DNA of 64,000 nt from Echinometra lucunter (Eukaryota; Echinodermata; Echinoidea; Camarodonta; Echinometridae), in assembly GCA_029962745.1 (NCBI GenBank), contig CM057152.1, positions 24,594,766-24,658,765 on the forward strand, read 5' to 3'. A program made the translations under genes and the position numbers. The stretch's first letter is position 1; every line of letters begins with the position of its first letter. The notes under the pieces are model-generated. The model worked only from the letters and a program-made list of their open reading frames with translations. It ran no database searches and had not been told where the DNA came from. Shown one piece after another: positions 1 to 10,320 of this stretch.

Positions 1-424
1 TAGATATTATATCAACTCCGTCATGTCTAAAAAACTAAATGCACGATAGAAGTAGAAATTACTTAAACTCTGTCATGCTTAAAAACATGTTCAACTGAAT
101 GCTGGAGTTCTCGAATCTTCTGAATCTTCCGAATCAAGGCATCAAAATTCGGATTCGGCAGGATTCGTTTCGACAACGCAAATTCGCGAATTTTCAATTT
201 GGTTCGGAAATTCGGAAACAACACTACTTGCAGGTAAACTCTAACATTTGACCTCAAATGACCTTTGACCTCACCATGTGACCTCTGACAGCACAACATG
301 ATGTTACCCCTAGTACATCTATCACCCAAGTTTGGTTGCCAATGGATGTACTATCACCCAAGTTTGGTTGCCAATGGACCAACAGTTGCCAAGTTATGTG
401 TCATAAGAGAGTCTTGCAGGTAAA
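1..424. repeat. Left copy of a 424-bp direct repeat (period 1420 bp)
   Basis: Read by eye, this stretch matches 1421-1844 base for base; the two diverge after the shared gtcttgcaggtaaa. It holds the end of the 50-bp AT-rich array, a spacer rich in gaattc/attcgga motifs, and the start of the TGACCT array. A ~32-bp local tandem (ctatcacccaagtttggttg core) sits near 338-390. The copy may continue beyond the window's left edge. The lack of divergence suggests a very recent duplication or an assembly join. Confidence 0.9.
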
Positions 425-900
425 ATGTAACATTTGAAATAAAATGACCTTTGACCTTACCATGTGACCTCCAATAACACTATAACATGAAGGTCCCCCA
501 AGTACATCTATGACCCAAATTTAGTTGAAAAGGGAGCAACCGTTGCAAAGCTTTTAGTCATAAGAGAGTCTTGCAAGTAAACTTGAACATTTGACCTAAA
601 ATGACCTTTAACCTTATCATGTGACCTGATGGCACAATAGCATGAATGTACCCCTAGTGCATCTATCACCCAAATTTGGTTGCTATTGCAGCAACATGTG
701 CCAAGTTATGTGTCATAAGAGATTCTTGCAGGTAAACTTTAACATTTGAAATAAAATGACCTTTCACCTTACCATGTGACCACCGATACCACTATAAGAT
801 GAAGGTCCCCCAAGTACATCTATGACCCAAGTTTAGTTGAAAAGGGAGCAACGGTTGCAAAGTTATTTGTCATAAGAGAGTCTTGCAGGTAGTGTTACAA
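231..900. repeat. TGACCT-rich tandem array, ~155-bp unit
   Basis: The phrase cttgcaggtaaa recurs near 231, 416, 571, 727 and 883, giving a unit of about 155 bp (first step 185). Each unit carries a TGACCT-N-TGACCT-like core and a second conserved phrase, aagttatgtgtcataagag. The same superfamily recurs at 1651-2060, 33.0-33.5 kb, 53.2-54.0 kb and 63.8-64.0 kb. No coding potential is evident. Confidence 0.85.
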
Positions 901-1082
901 CAAATCGCCAAAATTCGGATTCGTTTGATATTTTTCATCCCGAAATTTGTTCGATTCGGATTCGGAATTTTTTTAAATTGTTTAAAATAAAAAGTCGGAA
1001 TTCGGCTTTCCATGCGTGTTTTTTTGTTTTCACTTCCTTTCTTCTTTAACATGCGAAGCGCAGCGATGCGCGATCTTGATTC

Positions 1083-1500
1083 ATTGTTCAAATAGAAATT
1101 ATTCCAACTCCGTCATCTTTAAAAACAAACTTACGATCATAGTAGAAATTATTTAAACCCCATAATGATTAGAAAATGAACGCACGATCGAAAATTAATT
1201 ATTTAAACTCCATAATGTTTTAAAACGAACGTACGTTAGAAGCAAAAATTATTCAAACTCCGTCATGTATAGAAAATGAACGCATGATCGAAAATTAATT
1301 ATTTAAACTCCGTAATGTTTTAAAACGAACGTATGTTAGAAGCAAAAATTATTCAAACTTACGATAGTAGTAGAAAATATTCAAACTCCATTATGTTTAA
1401 AAATGAACGGACGATAGAAGTAGATATTATATCAACTCCGTCATGTCTAAAAAACTAAATGCACGATAGAAGTAGAAATTACTTAAACTCTGTCATGCTT
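1083..1500. repeat. 50-bp AT-rich tandem array with 100-bp dimers
   Basis: The phrase aaactcc/aaactct recurs at about 1105, 1155, 1205, 1255, 1305 and 1355, exactly 50 bp apart, then less regularly to 1485. Two subtypes alternate (one with cgatcgaaaattaatt, one with gttagaagcaaaaatt), giving a 100-bp dimer. A partial copy lies at 1-80. It is a satellite-like array and not a gene. Confidence 0.85.
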
Positions 1501-1844
1501 AAAAACATGTTCAACTGAATGCTGGAGTTCTCGAATCTTCTGAATCTTCCGAATCAAGGCATCAAAATTCGGATTCGGCAGGATTCGTTTCGACAACGCA
1601 AATTCGCGAATTTTCAATTTGGTTCGGAAATTCGGAAACAACACTACTTGCAGGTAAACTCTAACATTTGACCTCAAATGACCTTTGACCTCACCATGTG
1701 ACCTCTGACAGCACAACATGATGTTACCCCTAGTACATCTATCACCCAAGTTTGGTTGCCAATGGATGTACTATCACCCAAGTTTGGTTGCCAATGGACC
1801 AACAGTTGCCAAGTTATGTGTCATAAGAGAGTCTTGCAGGTAAA
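1421..1844. repeat. Right copy of the 424-bp direct repeat
   Basis: By eye it is the same as 1-424. Downstream the sequence diverges: here the TGACCT array is shorter and contains a compressed unit around 1845-1870. Confidence 0.9.
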
Positions 1845-2230
1845 CTTTAACGTATGTAAAAAGAGTCTTGCAGGTACTCTGTAAAAATGTGACCTCAAAT
1901 GACCTTTGACCTCACTATGTGACCTCCGACAGCACCGCAACATGATGGTACCCCTAGTGCATCTACCACCCAAGTTTGGTTGCCATTGGACCAGCAGTTG
2001 CCAAGTTATAAGAGAGTCTTGCAAGTAAACTTTAACATTTGTGACGGACGGAGGACGGATGGACAGACACCATTTGGATCCCTTAGTCTCGCCTTCACCT
2101 CTGGTGGGCGAGACAAAAAGTGGGACAGATCGATGGACAACCCCAAAACATAATGCCTCGGGTATCACCTTCAGTTTGCTGAAGCATAACAAGCTCTTCA
2201 ATGATTTGGCGCTCATGAGGCATTGAGATA
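1651..2230. repeat. TGACCT array with terminal module
   Basis: It contains perfect TGACCT-T-TGACCT cores at 1679-1691 and 1900-1912, then a terminal module at about 2041-2165 with ggacggacgg-like repeats, gtctcgcc...ggcgagac as a short inverted repeat, and aaaacataatgcctcgg. That module resembles the right end of the TIR element at 32945-33516 (aaacataatgcctccgg), so the array is probably a decayed member of that non-autonomous family. Short reading frames across it are by-products of the repeat. Confidence 0.7.
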
Positions 2231-2274
2231 AAGTAATTCACATAATTTTCAATTTTCAACGAAATGACACTGAA

Positions 2275-2703
2275 ATGAATAAGATATGCATCACGTATAT
2301 TGTTATATCTTTGTTACATCTTAAACACCTTTTTTTCATCTACTATTTCATTAATATTGTTGTGATGTCTGTAGTACATCCATATCCAACCAACTTTAAA
2401 TTTAGTTGTTTATATCAAGATATGCAAAATGAATTTGATAATAGTGACATACATAATATGAATATGCATGGTTTGAATATGAACTTGGCGAAAGAGGACA
2501 ACCTATCTAATGTTGACCCTGATGTGAACTGCTCTGTACTTGATATACAAGTAGATATTGGCTACCAGTTGACTTTAATTCGGAAATGAACTTTGATAAT
2601 AATTCTTTAAGTCTACTCCATTTTAACGCAAGAAGCCAGAATAGAAATTTTGATGATATTATCACGCATTTTGCTGAGGATATTTTAATTTATACTGTAT
2701 GAT
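2275..2703 (+). pseudogene. LINE fragment: region before, and start of, the endonuclease domain
   Basis: A 104-codon frame (2275-2589) runs into a +1 frameshift. The next frame then reads LSLLHFNARSQNRNFDDI near 2605-2660, the hallmark opening of the apurinic-type endonuclease of CR1/Rex-like non-LTR retrotransposons, and stops at about 2700. The upstream part is Asn-rich (NMNMHGLNMN) and looks like the linker before the endonuclease. The rest of the ORF is absent because the LTR-retrotransposon region follows. The domain opening is seen in the sequence; the clade is inferred from family knowledge. Confidence 0.6.
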
Positions 2704-3531
2704 TTTATTGTTTTCAAGGTTTAGTGAGTTTAGAAACGAATCATAATTATTGCACTGGTTTATGTACGAAATGTCTTGCTAACGTCATTTAGCCAGCCTG
2801 ATCCAAATTGCCTTGCATATTCTCTTCACATTTCTTTTGCTGTGTACTTCTGACTTTCACAAGGTTACTCATACTCTTTTCCTCTCCTCTGTGTTAGACC
2901 TTCACAAGGTCAGACTGTTCTACTCTATGCTTTCCTCATCTCAACTTTGATTTGTACTTCAAAACGTTCACTCTGCCTCTGCTCACTTGTTTGCTCAAAC
3001 TCCTAATTCAACCTTACGCTGTCATTCACATTCAAGCTTGTGCCTATATTACTTGACTCGCCTTTCCTCGTATCCCCCTCTCTCGATGACTGAGCTCTTT
3101 GTTTATGTTCTCATAAGGCTTCTCCCTCCCTTCTCCCTAGTACTCCACTGTGCAATAGGGGTCTTTCTTATGACCTTCACAACTCTCTCTGTGGCAAAGA
3201 AGCTTGTTTGAAGGGCATATATAAAATAGACCTCATGCTCTATCTGAGCAGAAAGTGTTTAGCAGTGTTCAGACAGCTCCAGTGCCCGCTATCTCGCCTC
3301 TCTGTTTATCAAGGCATTATCAACAGTGACTTTGTCTACCTTGTAAATGTGTTGAGTTTACCATAATAAACTTGTTAACTTTAATTTCTGTCTGATGTGT
3401 GCTCCTTTTCCCTGAATCTCGGCCATCCTAGACAAGAAAATACAAATATAACGGGGGCTTTATTCGGGGGAATTCTACCAAGATAAAGACAATATTCTGC
3501 CCATTTTAGACAAATACAAATCTTGTTATAC
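2704..3531 (+). repeat. 5' LTR region of the Ty3-type element (outer boundary uncertain)
   Basis: This lies directly upstream of the primer-binding site and has promoter and processing signals expected of an LTR: TATATAAAA at 3218-3226 and AATAAA at 3365-3370, about 140 bp apart, as for a short R region. No second copy could be found after the integrase, so the left boundary cannot be fixed by comparison. The short frame at 2987-3211 is probably not coding. Confidence 0.55.
3218..3226 (+). promoter_or_regulatory. TATA box of the LTR promoter
   Basis: TATATAAAA sits about 315 bp upstream of the primer-binding site and about 140 bp upstream of a poly(A) signal. Its position and sequence suit an LTR U3 promoter. 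Confidence 0.5.
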
Positions 3532-3549
3532 TGGTGTCAGGAGTGGGAT
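3532..3549 (+). other. Retrotransposon primer-binding site, complementary to tRNA-Leu
   Basis: TGGTGTCAGGAGTGGGAT is an 18-nt perfect complement to the 3' end (including CCA) of animal tRNA-Leu(CAG), recalled from family knowledge as ending ATCCCACTCCTGACA plus CCA. It lies immediately after the presumed LTR and 34 bp before the gag start codon, where minus-strand priming should occur. Confidence 0.8.
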
Positions 3550-3583
3550 CCAAACTTTAACACAAGCCCATACAAACATAGCA

Positions 3584-4728
3584 ATGTCCCCAAGGAAAAC
3601 AAAATCAGATCTCGAGCGGGAGATCAGGGAGTTGGAGGCGGCACTCGACACCATGAAACTGGTAGATGAGACGAACGATGATAGTCAGACCACAGACTGG
3701 AGAGAAGAAATTGATGATAATGAAAGTGAAAGTTCAGCTACCGCCCCGGGAGCCATATGATGGCATAGGATGACCGTGGGAGAGTTTCATCTCTTTGTTC
3801 GGAAATCTCACTGCTACTTGTGGTGGGACGAATCGGAACAGCATGTCCATCTTTTGGCCTGTCTCCGTGGAGATGCCGATTTTTGCCTTCCAGCAGCTGA
3901 CTCCAGATGTCATCGGCGACTTCCAAAGGCTCTCATTGGCGCTGGAAAATCGTTTTGGTGCAAGGAAGACACCTCCTACTTTTGTGTCTCAGCTGGAGTT
4001 GAGACGCCTTGGACAAAGGGAATCTATTGCCAACTACGCCACCGAAATCCATTGCCTTACAACATTTGGGTAACCAACGGCCATTGCAGCAACTAAGGAG
4101 ATGATTGAATATACTCATCATTTTCTCCAGGGGGTTGGTGACAGTAATATGGCTATGGCCACAGTAATGCAACAGCCCGGGACACTCCAAGAAGTACTGG
4201 AGATCGCGGAGAGATTCCATCATCTTCGTAAGGAATTTGCCCACAGCACTCGACCAATTCGCTCGGTGTCCATATCAGAAGGCACTGCGAATGAGAGATT
4301 TGGAGAGTTACAGTGACACATCCTATTGGTTGATGAGCGAGTGGTTAACTAAATTATTGCAGCAGCAGCTGCTACCCAACAATCAAGATTGAGGAAGACA
4401 ATGGAAGGGACCATTCTGCGGTCAACAACCACCTAGGTGCTATAAATGCCAAACTCTGGGTCATCTTGCCAGCAACTGTAATGTGCCACCACAAAGTGAC
4501 AATCGATTTTATATGCCCCAACAGTATTTTCGTAACAGCCAACTGAACTGGGTAAAGCAACAACCCCCGCCACCCACACAATGGCAACAGCCTCTGCCGT
4601 TCCAGCCACAACCAACACAGCAACAAGTGCCGCAACCCTCACAATGGCAGCAACCTCCACATTTTCAGCCGCAGCCGCCGCAGCAACAGGGATCAGAACG
4701 AGCAGTGGAAAATTCTTCAGGAAACTGA
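3584..4728 (+). pseudogene. gag: Ty3/gypsy gag (decayed)
   Basis: The first ATG after the primer site (3584) opens a 58-codon acidic, coiled-coil-like N-terminus (MSPRKTKSDLEREIRELEAA) ending at TGA 3758-3760. The capsid region continues in another frame at 3795-4073; FVSQLELRRLGQRESIANYA is typical of the retrotransposon gag domain. It resumes at 4101-4316. A perfect CCHC zinc knuckle, CYKCQTLGHLASNC (C-x2-C-x4-H-x4-C), is encoded at 4438-4479, followed by a Gln/Pro-rich tail (about 4483-4728). At least three frame changes and several stops show that it is dead. The intact protein would coat the RNA and form the particle. Confidence 0.85.
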
Positions 4729-4739
4729 CTAGGGCTGAC

Positions 4740-5243
4740 CTCATCGACCAGGTTGAGGCCCCTGCAGTTGCAGAAGGCCACATAATAATTCGGATTGACG
4801 AGTCAAACAGAATAACGGTGTCTCTTGCAAACTTTTTGTCGATTCTGGAGCAGCAGTGACAGTTATGTAAACAAACTGTATGAACAAATGCACGTGGAAG
4901 CTCGCCCAGAATTAATCTCCTTATCGGATCATGTTCAGTTCCAGTAGTGGAATTTGAACTGTACATGGAATTATTCAAGTAACTGTATTAGTTCTAAAGA
5001 TTTATTTGGAATGCGTACATTGCAGATATAGGTGATGAAGGGCTGCTTGGCTTTGACTTCATGCATCCTTTTAATTGTACTATAGAAGCCAGACATGGGC
5101 TCCGCATTGGCAACCTTCTGATTCCAATTGAAATTCAGGGCTGCTCTGTTAGTAATGTAGTTTATATGAAACATGATGTTGTGGTGCCTCCCAATTCGGA
5201 GTTCATTGTACCAGGACTGATTCTCAGTCTATGCTATTATTGA
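4740..5243 (+). pseudogene. Ty3/gypsy aspartic protease (decayed)
   Basis: The catalytic motif is visible as LFVDSGAAVTVM at 4832-4867, ended at once by TAA. A C-terminal retropepsin motif, GDEGLLGFDFM (the ILGxDF-type signature), is encoded in another frame at 5031-5063, which stays open to 5243. The order gag-protease-RT is that of Ty3/gypsy. Frameshifts separate the two halves. Confidence 0.8.
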
Positions 5244-5596
5244 GCCAACTGCTCACAAGTGGAATATAAAGGATCTCCATGTCGCCGCTTGCGTCATTGA
5301 TGTAACTTGGAGTAATATTGACATTCCTGTGCGTGTTGTTAACATATAAGATGAAGAAGTCAATCTCCATGCTGGAATGCGAATAGGTGCTATGGAATTA
5401 ATGATGTATGTGGTGTTTGTGATATCAATGTAGTCAACAGTTCTAATCCAGACATTCCCACAGTAAAAACTGACTTGAGGAAAGAGATTCTGCAAAAGTG
5501 CTGGTCAGATGATTTGAAATCATTATATCGGAGATCTTGTGACGGACTAGATCTACGTGCTCAGAATCAATTATTTGCCTTACGGGATAAACATCT

Positions 5597-6306
5597 ATGT
5601 TTGCATCTTCCCCTACTGATGTTGGATGTACCTCCATAGTTCAAAACAGCATTGACACTGGAGATGCAGCTCCAATCAAGCAGCTACCTCGTTACCTGCC
5701 TCGAGCCTTCATAGATGAGAAGATCACTGAAACACCACTCAAAATGGGCATCATCTGGGAATCGACGAGAGCGTGGTCGAGCCCGCTTGTGTATGTCAAA
5801 AAACGTGTCAGCACAACCCGGCCCTGTGCTGACTATCGCAAACTTAATGCATCACAAGAAAGGATGTCTTTTCATTACCTCACATACAAGACTGCTTGGA
5901 CTGCTCAGGGGGTGCAAAAATCTTCTCAACTTTGTACTTGCAATCAGGCTACTGGCAGATAGAAATTAAGGAGGAAGATCGCCACAAAATTGCATTCAGT
6001 ACACAGAATGGACAATATGAATACATCACTATGCAATTTGGACCATGTAATGCTCCTAGTCCTTGTGCATCTGAGCATGCAATGAAACTTATCATGAGGG
6101 GACTTCAGTGGCGAACCTTGATTTTGTATCTCGACATCATTATGAGCCCGACTTTTGAGGAGCACATCAACTGTCTCGACAAGGTTCTTGGACGCCTAGG
6201 ACGAGCTGATCTTAAGCTGAAGCCAAGCAAGTGTCATCTTTTCCAAAATGAAGTCTCTTTACTTGGCCAAGATGTCAGCGCATCCGGCATTAGGTCTGAC
6301 CCGTAA
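5597..6306 (+). pseudogene. Ty3/gypsy reverse transcriptase (decayed, catalytic Asp lost)
   Basis: The frame at 5597-5962 contains the RT fingers (TPLKMGIIWES, AWSSPLVYVKK, PCADYRKLNA). The palm continues in a second frame from 5896 (LYLQSGYWQIEIKEEDRHK, QFGPCNAP) to 6306 (LKLKPSKCHLF). The catalytic box that should read Y-x-D-D reads YLDI at 6127-6138, so the second metal-binding Asp is missing. The change is consistent with loss of one Asp codon. A frameshift near 5900 and the stop at 6304-6306 also inactivate it. Confidence 0.9.
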
Positions 6307-6339
6307 AAAGTTGAAAAAGTGCTAAGCTGATAGGTAATG

Positions 6340-6890
6340 TCCGATCCTTCCTCGGTTTTTGTTCGTAGTATCGCAGGTTCATCTGATGATTTTCAATGAT
6401 AGCAGCTGCTTTGAAGAAACTACTTGCAAAGTTTAGTAAATTCGAGTGGGACAATGCCTGCCAATCAGCATTCGACCAACTGAAGACTGTACTGATAAGC
6501 GACGACGTAAAGGCCTACCCCAATGACCACTGTATGTTCATCCAGGCAGTTTTGTCTCACCTTCAGTGGGATGACGTCAACCAACGAGAAGTTGAGAGAC
6601 TAGTTGCTTTTGTTAGCTGAACGACAAAAACTCAATTTCAATATTGTACTACTCAACGGGAATTGCTGGCAATCGTCTCCTTTGTGCGCCATTTCCGATA
6701 TTACCTTGGGAGGAAATTTCTTATAAGCACAGATCATTCTTCCCAAAGATTGATTATGTCGTTTCGCAAACCTACGGACCAGCTTGCCCATTGAATCGAG
6801 ATTCTCAGCCAGTTCGACTTTGACATCGAACATCGTGTAGAAAGGAATCATGGTAATGTTGAAGCCATGTCTCGAATACCATGTGACCCA
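6340..6890 (+). pseudogene. Ty3/gypsy RNase H region (decayed)
   Basis: The connection domain is in the frame at 6396-6620 (FEWDNACQSAFDQLK). RNase H motifs follow in a different frame at about 6640-6800: YCTTQRELLAIVSFVRHFRY, then RKFLISTDHSSQ, and an end similar to NxxADALSRIP (NHGNVEAMSRIP). Frameshifts and a stop near 6793 interrupt it. It follows the RT with no gap, as in a pol polyprotein. Confidence 0.85.
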
Positions 6891-7299
6891 GAATCGTGTG
6901 AATTGTTACGACAAAGAGATTATCACTGAACAATTGTCATGCGGTGGATGCACCATGTTTGTGAAGTGGCACATGGCCTGGTCGCGATTCTGTGATGAGG
7001 ACGATGATGTCGTTCCCATTATGCCCATGAGAGTACAGCGAACATGCTTGAAATCAGTGACAATAGAAGCCAGACTCCGTCAATGAAATCAGAAGGACTC
7101 AAGCCAAACAAATCGACTTTGCAAAATTGTCGTCATGATGCTAGTCGTAGTTTGACTTGTTGCAAAAATATTTTGTCGACTTCCAAGGAATATTTTGGAT
7201 TGTATCATGTATTCTTGTATTTCTACTTAGAGGCTTAGATTATGTGAGAAATGCATTTGGAATGATAAGGAGAGAGAATTGGCCATCCCTAGTTAGTGT

Positions 7300-7955
7300 T
7301 TCAGTGTTGAAAAATGCGTCAACATCGAGAGGGATATCGAGGAATAAACATTCAGTGGTCAATGTCGGAATGGATGATAACCTGCCCTGCGCCTCTGACA
7401 CAGGTGCCCTCGTTGGAGGAACTCTTGGAAGCAGGAAGTCTTACCAACATCTTCGACCGAGGAACTTTAATTAAAATGCAATGTGACAATCCCGACGTCG
7501 GCATCATCTGCTGGTGGATTTTGGAGTCCCCTGAGAGACCTGCTCGAGCTTTAGTTCATGACAAGAGCCCAGTTGTGAGGAATTTATGGCTCTTATGGAC
7601 CCAGCTTGAATTGACAGACGGTATTCTCTACAAATGGCATGTTACTAACTCGTCATACTTTTCTCATTCCCTGATCAGATCCTAGAATCTAATAACAAGT
7701 CTAAACTATTGTGACATCTCGGAGTGAAGAAGACTTTCAGTAGAATCCAGAAAAGATTTTAGTGGCTAAACATGAGAGAAACGGTAAAACTTTACATAGG
7801 TATTACTGTGTAACGTGGTGCTCACAAACATCTGACATCGAAACCAAGGGCCTCTCTTGGTGAGTATAACTATGGATTTCCTATTGATCTCATCGCTATT
7901 GATATCATGGGACCATTCCCTGTCAGTAGCCAAGGCAACCGCTATGTTTTGGTAG
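7300..7955 (+). pseudogene. Ty3/gypsy integrase, 5' part
   Basis: The pre-integrase linker occupies the frame at 7314-7685 (ERPARALVHDKSPVV, LELTDGILYKWHV). Next comes an HHCC-like zinc-binding region with stops (LGVKKTFSRIQKRF). The start of the DDE core follows at about 7885-7955, FPIDLIAIDIMGPFPV, whose first catalytic Asp is at 7901-7903. The reading breaks exactly where a TAA-repeat begins at 7956, the 3' tail of an inserted LINE. The core resumes at about 8702. Confidence 0.88.
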
Positions 7956-8705
7956 TAATAATAATAATAGATGGGATTTGTAATGCGCCAAATCCACTCT
8001 GCAGAGTGCCCAAGGCGCAGTGAAAGAAAGAAAGAGAGAGAAGAGCACAAATACAATGATAAATTAAGGAACAACTAAGAGTAGGAAGCATTGAATAGAC
8101 GTGTCTTAAGGTAACGTTTAAATGTGTCAATTGAAGTGCATTCACGGATAACCAGGGGAAGATCATTCCAGAGAACAGGGCCAGCGTGAGCAAAAGCCCG
8201 TACCCCCCATGTCTTAACGGATTTGGGAACAACTAGGGAACCAGAGTTGGATGAACGTAGGGACCTGACAGGAGTGTATTTGTTAATCAGATTGATGTTG
8301 TATTGTGGAGCAGAACCGTTAATTGCATGGAATACAAGGAGAAGGATTTTGAAGATGATGCGATCGTTGACCTTCAACCAATGTAGAGATTTCAGGATGG
8401 GTGTGATATGAACATGTTTTTTAGATAGGGTAACCATGCGTGCTGCAGCGTTTTGGAGCTTTTGGAGTTTAGACAACTGGGTGTTGGGTAAGTTGTAAAG
8501 CAAGGCATTCCCGAAATCAAGTCGTGAAGAAATCAGTGCATGAACTAATTTTTCAGTGGCAGATTTTGACAAATATTTCCTAATGAACCCAATATTGCGG
8601 AGCTGATACCTTACGGATCTACAGATGTTGCTTATTTGACTTGACATAGACATTCCACAATCTAACATGACCCCTAGTAGTGGGAGATGTATTCCAAATG
8701 TATAT
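7956..8705 (-). mobile_element. 5'-truncated CR1/L2-like LINE inserted in the integrase
   Basis: A minus-strand frame of about 211 codons (8710 to 8075, not starting at ATG) encodes the C-terminal third of a non-LTR RT: LGVMLDCGMSMSSQISNI, HALISSRLDFGNALLYNLP, AAARMVT, LHWLKVNDRIIFKILLL, FAHAGPVLWNDLP. Its 3' end is a (TAA)n-like tail at 7956-7970 and a short UTR with tttgtaatgcgccaaatcc. The insertion splits the Ty3 integrase between its first and second catalytic Asp, so it arrived after the Ty3 element. No clear target duplication is visible; ttccaaatg occurs twice at the 5' junction (8691-8714). Confidence 0.85.
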
Positions 8706-9263
8706 TCCAAATGGAATGAGGCTTATGGGATTCCAGATCAGTCAGTTCATACTGTTGTAAACATAGTGTTTAGGGAATTCATCGCTAGATTAGGTATACC
8801 TTTGGAAATACATTCTGACAAAGGCAAGACCTTCCAGCACCCATTCCAGCATACATGTAAGATACTGGTAAGCTATTAGAAGTAACTAAAACTAGAACTA
8901 CACCATACCAACCGTTGTCTAATGGCATGATTGAAAGATTTATCAAAAACTTGTTAATATGGTTTCTGCTTATGTTGACAAAAAGCAGGATAACTGGGAT
9001 GTAAATTTGTCACTCTAGACAGCTGCCTACCATAGCACCATCCATGAGACTAGTGGATTTTCACTGAAATTTCTTCCCAAAACTCAAGTCTGCGTTCTGA
9101 GTTGGACCCATCTTGTCACAAAAAAACTGATTGACTTAGTGTTTGAAATCAGATCTAAACAAAAGGTGAAAGTTAATGTTCTTCATCAAGATCACCTTAA
9201 ACCATTCAGAAGCAATGACATTCCACAATGGGCAAAAGAACAGTCTAAGAAAGTTCACGGCTA
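8702..9263 (+). pseudogene. Ty3/gypsy integrase, 3' part
   Basis: The core resumes at YSKWNEAYGIPDQ (from about 8702). The second catalytic Asp is in IHSDKGKTF (8817-8819) and the Glu in NGMIERF (8933-8935). A frameshift lies between them, so their spacing is 116 bp instead of a whole number of codons. The C-terminal domain is clear at 9108-9263 (LVTKKLIDLVFEIRSKQ, LHQDHLKPF) and ends in TAA. With 7300-7955 the D, D and E residues are all retained, but stops and the LINE insertion make it non-functional. Confidence 0.88.
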
Positions 9264-9538
9264 ATCTGTCTTTCTCCAATACTTGCACTACAAGTACAGA
9301 AACTAGCAAGAGAGACATTTCTTCCCCTTGCCAGTCAACAAGGAACAGCGCTCAACAGATTTGGATACTAAATTACTTCTAAATGAACTTCTGATTGACG
9401 AAAAATAACTTTTTCTTTTTGTGGACTTTAAAGCAACTTTACGTGAACATGTGCATGCATATATGAGTTTCATTTTTATACTGTCAAGCTAAGTGCAGCA
9501 AAGTGGTTTACTCTGATTTTTATGACCATCCAGTTGAT
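9264..9538. other. Unassigned stretch after the Ty3 integrase; no 3' LTR seen
   Basis: The 3' LTR should lie here. I see no purine tract and no match to the 2704-3531 region before the DIRS element begins at about 9539. The 3' LTR has probably been lost or displaced. Confidence 0.5.
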
Positions 9539-9674
9539 CAAGAAAATTATCACTAATTTTGTTATTTACTAGATAAATCTATGTATCCACCTATCTGCTA
9601 GTTTCCCCGAACTAAGCTGTCATTCGAGAACTAAAAGTCAAAACACGCATGCGTTCCCCCCCCCCCCCCCCCCC
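9539..9674. repeat. DIRS copy A, left (3') inverted terminal repeat
   Basis: Positions 9582-9674 (tgtatccacctat...gcatgcgtt plus a 19-nt C tract) pair with the right end. The outer 43 bases (aagaaaattatcactaattt...) are not in the right terminal repeat but reappear inverted in the internal complementary region. Compared with copy B, the segment between the C tract and gattaagacaaag is deleted here. Confidence 0.85.
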
Positions 9675-9734
9675 GATTAAGACAAAGTCCTAGGACATGT
9701 TATCAAACAAGGAGAGGGGCTGGTGGAGGGTCAT

Positions 9735-9820
9735 AGGTGGATACATAGATTTATCTAGTAAATAAAATTAGTGATGATTTTCTTGATTTACAGCAATAAA
9801 TCAACGTATCCACCTATTTG
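9735..9820. other. DIRS copy A, internal complementary region
   Basis: Positions 9735-9786 are the reverse complement of the element's left tip (9539-9592). The adjoining 9777-9820 (gatttacagcaataaatc...) is the reverse complement of the right tip (14944-14982). The block therefore equals the joined outer ends in inverse orientation. In DIRS-1-type elements such a region is proposed to template completion of a circular intermediate. It lies next to the 3' terminal repeat, as expected. Confidence 0.85.
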
Positions 9821-10320
9821 CTAGACCAGCACGGAATAGAATCCGGGTGGCATGTCCTAAGGGAAGAGGCTAATGAGGGGGAAGACGACAACGCAGCTCC
9901 AACCATGCAGAGGTAGTAAACCTCACCTCCTGAGGGAACGTCCTGAACATTAAAGATACGGACGTAAGGAGTTAGGAAAACGTCAAGGCTGCACGCCCTA
10001 TATCCTCCAAAGGAGCACCCAAAAGGAGCGCTCAGGAGGTAGAAAACCTCCAGGTAACGCGCGCCCTTGGAGGATTCTTAAACATAAGAACCTCCAAACC
10101 CGCAGACTGTATATGCTACGACAATCCGACGGGATAAATCTCTCGAGGGGCTGAAGAAGGAGCAGTCTTGAACGAGACTGGTGTGAAAAGTTTGCACTTC
10201 AGCCCGAAAGGGGCGAATATACAAAATCTTCACAAGGAAGACTCCCTGGGGGAGTCAACCGGCGATTTGCTGGTCGTTACAAGAAAAACGATCTCAGCCT
10301 ATGAGACAGGTAGGGATAAT
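9821..10320 (-). pseudogene. DIRS copy A, region downstream of the recombinase N-terminus
   Basis: In DIRS elements this is where the catalytic half of the tyrosine recombinase would lie. I cannot find its conserved Arg...His-x-x-Arg...Tyr pattern in any minus frame, only short frames. Copy B has about 230 bp of extra sequence at the equivalent place (about 59990-60245), so copy A is also deleted here. The catalytic domain appears lost or unrecognisable. Confidence 0.4.
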
